A stretch of DNA of 26,773 nt, taken from assembly GCA_043381765.1 (NCBI GenBank), contig JBHJMP010000412.1, positions 1-26,773 of the forward strand, given 5' to 3'. Position numbers and translations under genes: made by a program. The notes beneath the pieces were generated by a model. It did not search any database, was not told where the DNA came from, and saw nothing but the letters and a program-made list of their open reading frames with translations. The DNA comes from Collodictyon triciliatum (lineage: Eukaryota; CRuMs). Of the stretch, positions 19,601 through 26,773 are shown piece after piece (the stretch's first letter is position 1; each line of letters opens with the position of its first letter).

Positions 19601-21470
19601 AGCCATTGACAAATGATGGCATTCGAAATACGACCTGAAATTTGTATAAAAAAAATTACACTAAATTTTTTAAAAAAAAAAACCTGAATTACCGACAGCA
19701 TGGCTCGGGGGAATGTGTCGAAATTATTGCGCGATAAATTATATTCTAACTTACCAGCAAACAGTTGCATTCCAACCAAAGCAAACATGCTCTATGTTAA
19801 GATATACGAGAGTAACTCATATGGTGATTATCAGGTGCTCCCTAATGTAGAGTACAAATTGCCCGTAATATGTAATGAATGTCTCACCAAAAAAATTAAT
19901 AGAACCCATATTAGATTTGCTACTTCGTGTAAACTCCTCACCACGGTAGCGAGCAGTAATCTCAAGGTGTCAAATATGCTAAATTATCGTCGAATGTAGG
20001 TAACCAGTGAGAAAACGTGATGCATTGTTAATGTACTATTGAAATACATTACGAATGGTGGAAGTGCAGCGTAAAAGGTACATTCAAAAAATTACCGAAA
20101 AAGTTTAAGGATCCGAGTTGTTCGAATAAGTCTGAATGTTCGTAGAGTCAAAAGATAACCTCGACCATTCATCGAAATCTCCACAATACTTACAATAGTA
20201 ATAATTGTATCGAAAACGTTGAACTGAGGGGACAATCATTAGTTAAATTGTTCTTTTTTTCAGTTTCTTCTTTCTAAATATAAAAATGTATGTCATCATT
20301 TTTTTCATGATTTGATTTCTTGTACTTCGTCCTGAAAGTACCGCCTCCAACCAAAAGCAATTAACTTCAATACGACTTCACACGCAAATATGATGGTGAA
20401 TATAAGATTGAGCATTTCTGTCGGTAAAAGAGCCTTGTTTTGATCAGTGTATTTTTTGATTTGATATCATCATTGAATAAAAATACCAATATATGTGTTC
20501 ATATCTACCCGTATATACAATATGGAAATGAATTATTTGAGTGAACTAATGCGCGAAATATATGTTTAATATAATGGTTCTTGGAAAATCATCCATACGT
20601 GTTATTATGAACTGCTCGTCAGTAATTTCTGGTTTTGTGAATGCCAATAGGATTGTGTTTGATATAATTGTCATAGTAATAATATTTGTAAACTGCTGAC
20701 TCGTAGCAATCTGAAGTTACGCAGTACCGATTATTAGTAAATAATTCGTTTCGTAAAGATATAGGTAGCGAACACTCCTTTAATAATCTGAATATATGTG
20801 TGCATGTTAAGAGAAAAATGGACTATGAGTAACCTGGAAACACTTCGCAACTATAGTATTCAAGCTTTGAGGTGCAAGATAAAGTGCTTTGTGTCGATTC
20901 CTAATGCAAATATTTAACTTTTATCGTATTCACATGAACATTGAGGCTTTTATTAGTGACAATCGATGCCGTTTTTTTGTATTTCATCACCCAATCTAGC
21001 TTATCGATTCGGATGTGAATATGATTATGATGTATTTGGGGACACATCAAATAAACTCCATGAAAACTTACTCGTTAGACTTTGCATCAGATTTTTTTAC
21101 TATTAGTCGGAACATAAATCAGTATAGGCAAAATTAACCATAAGTGCCCAAACTTGAAGTGCTTAAAATGTTTTTTGAAAAATAAATTACTCACTTCTTT
21201 TTGAAATCTCGCTATAAGATTCAGTGATTGCAGCCAGGGCCAGATTCACGACAAAAAATGTGTTTATCATCACAATCAAACAGAAGAATATGTCTGATGC
21301 CTCATTAGTACCATCAGACACCTTTTCGACATTTGAAACATTTTTAGTGATTGTATGATTACTCGAAGAAAAAAAATTTTCCTTTATTCGATTCAAAGTG
21401 GAGCGAGGTTATGCCATTACTCGAAGAAAAATAAATGGAAAAAAAAAAACATACCAATACCAATTTTTAG

Positions 21471-21546
<76 letters not shown>

Positions 21547-23874
21547 CTGGAACAGAAACATTTACATAGGTTAATTGATATTGGTAGGTTAAGTTATTTT
21601 TTTCACAGAATGAATGTATGTTATAACCTGATACATGAGCTTTCCCCAATTATCGAGCGTCACGGTTCTGAATATGGCCAGGAATGCACCGCCGATGTCG
21701 TCAAAATTTGTGTATCCAAAATCTGGATTCGATTTAGTGTCTTTGCAAACATATCCTATTATTCAAGAAGAAGCATTTGCGTGGTTACTAAACCTACGCG
21801 AAAAACTATACTTTTATTTCCGCAAATTGAAGATGAATGGATAGGGCAGTATTTTGATATAGTAGATGCTTTTCTTTTATTTAAGAAAACATATAAAGTT
21901 CACGGGCAGCAACGAAAAACATTTTTATAGCATATATTTGAGCTACCTTTAGGACAATGGCGGGAAAGTGGGTGTGTCCCACATAGAAATCCGCTGACTT
22001 CAAACTCACCTAGGCAATTATTTTACATGCTCCAATCATATTATTTTGCGTGGAAAACTTCATAATTTTATAAATGGACGGATATGTGTTTGTTTGCAAG
22101 AAATACCCGTCTCTATATGAACGCAGCGATGCACCAAATTACCAGAAAAGAACTCGATACTGATAATGGAGAAAACAAGAAACATCATTATGCAAAGGAA
22201 TAATATGCTCAAAAGGTCGGGAATGGAGCGGATGATTGAATCCACGACAACACGCATTCCCTAGTGGTTTTAATAGCGAGTTTGTATTAATATATGCTTG
22301 AGAATTGAAGTGAGATTTGTGAAGCAGACCTGAAATCTTGAGAGAGCACGCAAAGGTCTTAGCACACGAATCACCCTTATGGCTGAAAAATTCCCAACCT
22401 CGGGGAAATAGCTTAAATTTCTGTATGGATACGATTTAATTTGCATTTATCTAAGCAAACTCAGATTATTCCACAAAAAAAATCGATTGATTAAATGATA
22501 TTCGTCTTTCTTCAATTATTTATAAGAGTTTTTCTATTTTTAAATTTTTTTCTCAAAAACAAACCCGACGATGACTACAAAGAAGTCAATCCAATTCCAG
22601 TAGTCATATAAATACGTATGCTTCCCGCGCACAAATCCGAGAGCAATTACTTTAAGTATCATCTCCATCGTAAAAATTACCAAAAAAAGGATTTCCGTCT
22701 ATTTGTAATGAAACAAAACAAAAATCAACAACAATTGCCATCGCGTTGTACCAATTTAGTAAGTTTATGTCAGCCTGGTTATCTATGAATATTGCTTCAA
22801 GTATAAATTATGTATTTTTTTTAATATGTTCATTACGTTGTTTAGGATGACGTTTCCAAAATATGTATCTGGCTCTGTGGGTGCTGACAGTCCCAGCACA
22901 ATACAATTTAGCACAATGCTCATTATCATCGATTTTTCGAACCATCTGCGATTGTTTTATGATCAATTTTCAAAAAGAAAAGTAGAACAAGTTGGCTTTA
23001 GTACACAAATGAGGACTACGTAAAAAAATAAAGAGTCAAAAATATGTGGTGAAATAAATCTCTTTTCTTTTTTAGTTTAGCAACGTTCGTTGCTGATTAT
23101 ATGGCCTAGAATAATAGGTACATACTCGTTTGAGATGGTTTGAAAACAAAACTTTCGAAATCCATTGTCTGTCGAAAAGAGACGAAGAGACATTCCCTCC
23201 ATCTATTGTAATGTAAGGATAATTTAATATACAAAGGTAGGCACGTCAGAGTGTAAGTTACCCAAAAAGTTACTTACTGTATGTTTTCCTCCGCTATATG
23301 AATCTGCCTTTATTACTTGACCCTCTGCTTCGTCTCCTGATGCAGGTGGGCTAATAGTGTTTATGTCCGATTCACAATTTTCTTTTATCTGACAGTTGTC
23401 TACCTGATAATTCAAGTCACCAACCCTACTCCCATCCCACGAGCGAGCATCATCTCTGTGATTCGGTGGGGTAACATGTCCACCGACACCAGCACCAACT
23501 TGGTCATCTGTGTCCAATAATGAGCCAGCTTTAGCGATTAAATAAGCTGGGGCATCAGTGGTGCTGTGAACAGGGTTTTGCTTGGCAGACTGTATATTTT
23601 CTGAGTCACCAATTCGATCAACAGGCTGGTCCGCTCGCGAATGCATAGCCAAAAGAGATTTTGAAGGTTTTGGAAGGTGGGAGTGATCCTGAGAAGTTGC
23701 ATGCAAATGTAGTCTTGGAGATCTCTGCAATGAATAAGATAATATCCCAGGTTGTATGTGCGATGATTGGTTATGTGTCTCAGCCATTTCTTTGATTAAT
23801 GGATGTATGGAGTGAGGTAATTGTTCGGTGTTTGCATTAGTTGGCTGCAGGTTCATCTCCTGGTTCGACTCCAT
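13683..23874 (-). CDS. Four-domain voltage-gated cation channel (Nav/Cav superfamily), 41 exons
   Basis: Exons, 5' to 3': 23874-23278, 23202-23126, 22945-22837, 22698-22565, 22411-22330, 22260-22107, 22009-21947, 21755-21628, 21321-21195, 21099-21072, 20900-20834, 20710-20599, 20417-20326, 20223-20096, 19978-19888, 19791-19684, 19547-19445, 19371-19272, 19182-19008, 18886-18632, 18546-18361, 18241-18170, 18104-17991, 17882-17747, 17626-17589 (or to 17535), 17478-17347, 17240-17115, 17021-16956, 16868-16786, 16675-16572, 16455-16324, 16196-16058, 15915-15748, 15609-15446, 15303-15243, 15040-14983, 14878-14830, 14767-14709, 14542-14481, 14405-14315, 14177-13683. All junctions keep phase: 5265 nt, 1754 aa (1772 with the longer exon 25). 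A hydrophilic N-terminus of about 200 aa precedes four S1-S6 repeats. S4 helices: RVIRVLRPLRAL, RTFRLIRTTRILKLFR, RALRALLALRPIR, RIIRIFRLINVLRIMR. Pore motifs: TLDNW, TSDW, TLEGW, TFDDW. After S6 of repeat IV come AVILENF, a degenerate EF-hand-like segment, RRVLG and an IQ motif (IQRAFRRRKKRR). Inferred role: a plasma- or ciliary-membrane channel, probably Ca2+-permeable and calmodulin-bound. Confidence 0.92.
14145..14177 (-). other. IQ (calmodulin-binding) motif at the start of the last channel exon
   Basis: The last exon opens VAHSHAALAIQRAFRRRKKRR, with the core Ile-Gln at about residues 1600-1601. The IQxxFR pattern and its place after a pre-IQ helix match the C-terminal calmodulin site of Nav and Cav channels (Nav: IIQRAYRR). 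The remaining 140 residues are Ser/Pro/Gln-rich and lack recognisable domains. Confidence 0.85.
21072..21099 (-). other. 28-nt micro-exon in the channel I-II linker
   Basis: Bounded by an AATAG acceptor and a perfect GTAAGT donor. Without it, the flanking exons 21321-21195 and 20900-20834 are out of phase. With it they join, adding the basic peptide KKSDAKSNE after the repeat I S6. It is shorter than any other channel exon and contains a run of seven A. Confidence 0.75.
21358..21431 (-). mobile_element. 42-bp LINE-tail insertion with 16-bp target-site duplication
   Basis: ATTACTCGAAGAAAAA occurs exactly at 21358-21373 and 21416-21431. The 42 bp between them (21374-21415) read, on the minus strand, GGCATAACC...GAATCGAATAAAGGAAAATTT. 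The first 36 or so match the tail of the LINE remnant at 11204-11240 at about 29 positions. It sits in the channel intron before the exon 21321-21195, close to but outside the splice acceptor. This is best read as an extremely 5'-truncated insertion of the LINE 3' end. Confidence 0.7.
21472..21542. repeat. (CA)n microsatellite in a channel intron
   Basis: About 35 perfect CA units, that is (GT)n on the sense strand of the channel, within the intron 21627-21322. Confidence 0.97.
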
Positions 23875-24189
23875 TGTTGTTAAATCTATCAAAATGTGAA
23901 GACAGGAACTAAAATTAGACTAATAAGTTTTGTAGGATATTCTTGAACTGCGCAACCAAAGCCGCAAACTAGTTTCCCTTCAATCAGAATTATCTAGACT
24001 ACGGCGCTGAGGCGTAAACATTCAAGCCCTGTCAACCAGCAACATCACGAAATAGCTATGACAGTCATGAAAAAGCAAAAGTCGAAGCAGAAATGAGGAT
24101 ATAAATGCGCGAAGGACAAGAAATCGAATCAAAACACGAGCTGGAAACGATTCCACAAAGTCTGCCTCGCCATGAGTTCTGACTGCCAT

Positions 24190-24335
24190 CTACTGATTCG
24201 CAAGGGCAGTTGATTCCCAAATGATCCAAAGATCAAGCAAACGATTGAGGTTAGTCAGCAGAAAATGCGGCTCTTTTTGCGTCCAAGCCATTCCATAGAT
24301 TTGCTCCCTTTTCATGCGCCCCAGGCAAAAAAAAA
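24190..24335 (-). other. Possible WD40-blade fragment
   Basis: On the minus strand, after a T-rich tract and an AAAAG acceptor-like site, 41 codons are open to TAG at 24190-24192. They contain EQIYGMAWTQKEPHFLLT followed by LLDLWIIW, which has the spacing of a WD40 blade (hydrophobic-x-W, then W about 20 residues on). Codon sense is good, but no second blade is visible and the upstream sequence is occupied by the GSK3 promoter. A stray exon or retro-fragment is as likely as chance. Confidence 0.22.
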
Positions 24336-24639
24336 AAAAAATGGATGAATAGATAGCGCAAATAGTTGGCTGCTGGTTTGGAAGCAAGTCTTTGGTCTCC
24401 GACTTGAACCCACAAATGAGACCGAAAATAGTAATAGAATGGATAATATGCAACTAACATCCAAATTCAGGTTCTCTGACTAATAAATTCGTTCGTGGTA
24501 ATTTGCCGTTATTCTATAAGTGGAATATAATTTTATCTCATAAAATATAATCTAAAACTGGATGGGGTGCATTACTATTTCTATTTATACTAGAAATTAT
24601 AATTTTGACTGTGAGTTTGTGTGTTTATCAGGTACGCAA

Positions 24640-24902
24640 ATGTTTTTTTTCACTTTTTTCACTTTTTTCACTTATTTATCTTTTTTCTCTTTTCTTTTCT
24701 TCATTTTTTTCTTTTTCTTTTCTTCATCTTTTTCCTTTTTCTTTTTTCTTTCTTCTTTTTTCTTTTTCTTTTTTCTTTTTCTTTTTCTTTTTTCTTTTTT
24801 CTTTTTCATTCTTCACTTTTACTGTTCATTCTTTTTTTTCTTTTTTCTTTTTTTCTTTTTTTCTTTTTTTTCTTTTTTTTCTTTTTTTTCTTTTTTTTCT
24901 TT
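24640..24902. repeat. Long T/C-rich polypyrimidine tract upstream of GSK3
   Basis: About 260 bp of almost pure T and C on the GSK3 sense strand, with irregular CTTTTT/CTTTTTT units. It generates three overlapping Phe/Leu/Ser frames that are not genes. It ends about 95 bp before the GSK3 start codon. Confidence 0.93.
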
Positions 24903-24996
24903 CGAACATTACACTACGTCCTGCATATTATGGGGGCTATTGAAGCACGGGACATGTCGGACATACCCTTCGTAAACTGTTTGCTCCGTAGGATAT

Positions 24997-26563
24997 ATGG
25001 CAGACGTCAAACCCCAAAGGCCGATGCATGATCGTGCAGATTCCTCAAGACAAGGCTCTAGTGCCCAAGGAGAATATGTGGAAGCTGGTTTTGTTGCGGA
25101 AAAGATCATAGGCTCAGGAAGCTTTGCCAACGTCTATCTCGCCTCGATGCCTGGCCACCACGAAAGAGTGGCAATCAAACGAATCCTGCTGGACAAGCGC
25201 TTGAAGGTTTTCCCAGTTCATTCCCTTTGTAACTAAAGCATTATATCTTTGCCTATGTGCGAATGGCAGCGTAGTGGGCTGTGATATCAAAAGAAAAAAA
25301 AGGTGAACTCCCCGGTTGATGATGCAAGTACATCTAACAGAGAATCCGACTTAATGACATCTTCATATCAGAACAGAGAAATGCAGATTTTGAGAAGCCT
25401 CAACCACCCCAACATTATAGAGTTGAGAAAATTCTTTTTTTCGGCTGGAGAAAAGGTAAAATTAACATCTAGGCAGTGTCTTGTTTTTATCCCAACTTGA
25501 CCAAAAAATTGTTTTCATCTTAATAGGCTCATCTCCTTTTCTTCTTTTCTTCTTTTACTATTGATTGTGGGTGAATTACGCTTATGTTTTCATCGAATAT
25601 ATATATCATTTTTATCCATATGTTAGATTTAAGTGAGTGATTTTAATAAAATTAAAAAATTACTTAAATTAAGGCAGAGGAGCAGTATGTTAATCTTGTG
25701 ATGGAATATATCCCAGAAACGTTATCCAGGATTATTCGATATTATCACAAGCAAAAACAGAGCCCTCCAACAACGACTATCAAACTTTACACATACCAAC
25801 TGTTTCGTGGCCTTGCATATCTACATTCATCTGGTATATGTCACCGTGATATTAAGCCCCAGAACATTCTAATTAACCCATCTCAAGGTGATCTTAAGAT
25901 ATGTGATTTCGGAAGGTACTTCTCTCCTTTGATAAGTGATATTAATCAAAAAGGCGATTTTATTTTCTTTTGCGTTTATCCCAGCGAAATTCCATTGTAA
26001 AATTTCTCGATAAAAAAAAGAGGAACATTCTAGTTACTTATTGTAACTGCATCACCAGCGCAAAGCACATGATCAAAGGTGATTCGAATACATCATATAT
26101 ATGCTCCCGGTATTACCGTGCCCCAGAGTTGATCTTGGGCTCATCGACATATTCTTATCCCATCGGTTCGTTTTAATGGTTAAATCAACAAAAAATGCTT
26201 GTGCAGAGATAATGAATTTTCTTCTAAATTTATCTGGTGGACCCTTTCAATAGTTGCATAATAAAAATATGACTGAATTCGGAGTAATGAAATACACTTT
26301 CCATCCCAAATATTATTTGTAGAATGTATTATTCCTGAACACAATATTCACATGTATGCTTCTTTGTAGATATTTGGGCAGCTGGTTGCGTCTTGGCAGA
26401 GATGCTTCTGGGGCAGCCGCTTTTTGTCGGCGAGAGCTCTGTGGAGCAGTTAGTGGAAATTATTAGGATACTTGGAACTCCGTCTAAGGAAGACATTTTG
26501 AATATGAACCCAAATTACACCGAGCTCCGATTTCCACATATCAAAGCGCAATTCTGGGGGAAG
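24997..26563 (+). CDS. GSK3: Glycogen synthase kinase 3 (GSK3-type) Ser/Thr kinase, 3' partial
   Basis: Exons 24997-25206, 25372-25455, 25674-25915, 26059-26165 and 26370-26563, all in phase (279 codons). The next exon lies beyond the window. The ATG is the first after an in-frame TAA. Motifs seen: glycine loop GSGSFANVY (39-47), VAIK lysine 61, alpha-C Glu 73 in [15 protein letters not shown] (155-162), DFGSAK (176-181) and [12 protein letters not shown] with the activation-loop Tyr 192. The three basic residues that hold a primed substrate phosphate in GSK3 (Arg96, Arg180, Lys205 of the human beta form) are present as Arg68, Arg156 and Lys181. The last exon reads [20 protein letters not shown], followed by [16 protein letters not shown], diagnostic of the family. 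The short N-terminus has no clear counterpart of the inhibitory Ser9 site. About 40 residues of the kinase core and the C-terminal tail are missing to the right. Confidence 0.96.
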
Positions 26564-26644
26564 GTTACCAAAAATAATCTCATAATGAGGAAAACTACTT
26601 TAACCTATATAATAGCTATATTCAATACTTATTTTTTCATTTCT

Positions 26645-26757
26645 TCTCTTTCTCTTTCTCTTTCTCTTTCTCTTTCTCTTTCTCTTTCTCTTTCTCTTTC
26701 TCTTTCTCTTTCTCTTTCTCTTTCTCTTTCTCTTTCTCTTTCTCTTTCTCTTTCTGT
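26645..26757. repeat. (TTTCTC)n microsatellite in a GSK3 intron
   Basis: About 18 near-perfect hexamers starting about 80 nt inside the intron that begins at 26564. It runs almost to the window end, so its full length may be cut. Confidence 0.96.
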
Positions 26758-26773
26758 CTTTGTTTCTCTTTGT

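Larger units (their letters stand above)
23875..24996. promoter_or_regulatory. Shared upstream region of the divergent channel and GSK3 genes
   Basis: About 1.1 kb separates the two start codons, which point away from each other. No TATA box is claimed. The half next to GSK3 is a pyrimidine tract (24640-24902). The half next to the channel is of mixed composition and should hold its 5' UTR. Coordinate use of the region is inference from the layout only. Confidence 0.45.

Noticed and set aside
20193-20194. GTAAGT donor at 20193 splitting the repeat II S3 exon
   Set aside because: The frame continues without a stop straight into S4 (TLRTFRLIRTTR), so the GTAAGT is read through as coding.
21187-21396. 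Channel exon extended upstream through the short insertion (ORF beginning NRIKENFFSSS)
   Set aside because: The frame is open, but starting the exon at 21321 gives the expected Nav/Cav spacing from the repeat I filter to S6 and keeps phase. The extra residues come from the inserted LINE tail.
24562-25031. Phe/Ser-rich 112-137-codon frames upstream of GSK3
   Set aside because: Translations of the polypyrimidine tract in three frames; the GSK3 start codon is downstream and in a different context.

Overview
The window is nuclear DNA of a eukaryote. Genes are split by many short GT-AG introns (about 60-320 nt), intergenic DNA is AT-rich, and simple repeats are abundant. Three genes can be read exon by exon with all splice phases agreeing. 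They are a FAM149/DUF3719-like protein (+, 6663-10592), a four-domain voltage-gated cation channel of the Nav/Cav superfamily (-, 23874-13683, about 41 exons) and the first five exons of a GSK3-type kinase (+, from 24997, running off the right edge). FAM149 proteins are linked to cilia in animals, which suggests a protist or early-branching lineage with a cilium. The microsatellite-rich, intron-rich style would suit a rhizarian or similar protist, but I cannot name the organism.

Layout. 1-250 is simple repeats. 250-2700 is AT-rich with no recognised gene and a few exon-like minus-strand stretches. 2720-4513 is a GC-richer minus-strand retrocopy: a frameshifted ORF1-like protein with a polyadenylation signal, an A-tail and a 16-bp target-site duplication, but no endonuclease or reverse transcriptase. 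4530-6660 is AT-rich and pyrimidine-rich, with possible terminal exons of an unidentified plus-strand gene near 5508-5683. 6663-10592 is the FAM149-like gene, with a different microsatellite in each of three introns. 10635-10930 is a hexamer repeat broken by a 100-N assembly gap. About 11204-13570 is a decayed minus-strand LINE (ORF1 remnant plus an APE-type endonuclease, no reverse transcriptase) lying between the convergent 3' ends of the FAM149-like and channel genes. 13683-23874 is the channel gene. 23875-24996 is the shared upstream region of the divergent channel and GSK3 genes. 24997-26563 is GSK3.

The channel has the full set of Nav/Cav parts: four S1-S6 repeats, a pre-IQ region with a degenerate EF-hand-like segment, and an IQ motif. 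Its pore ring reads D, D (offset by one residue), E, D, and the position of the animal Nav inactivation triad reads Leu-Leu-Asp. A 42-bp piece flanked by 16-bp direct repeats lies in one channel intron. It matches the presumed 3' tail of the LINE at 11204-11240, so it looks like an extremely short LINE insertion. No CRISPR array, tRNA, rRNA or prokaryotic feature was seen.
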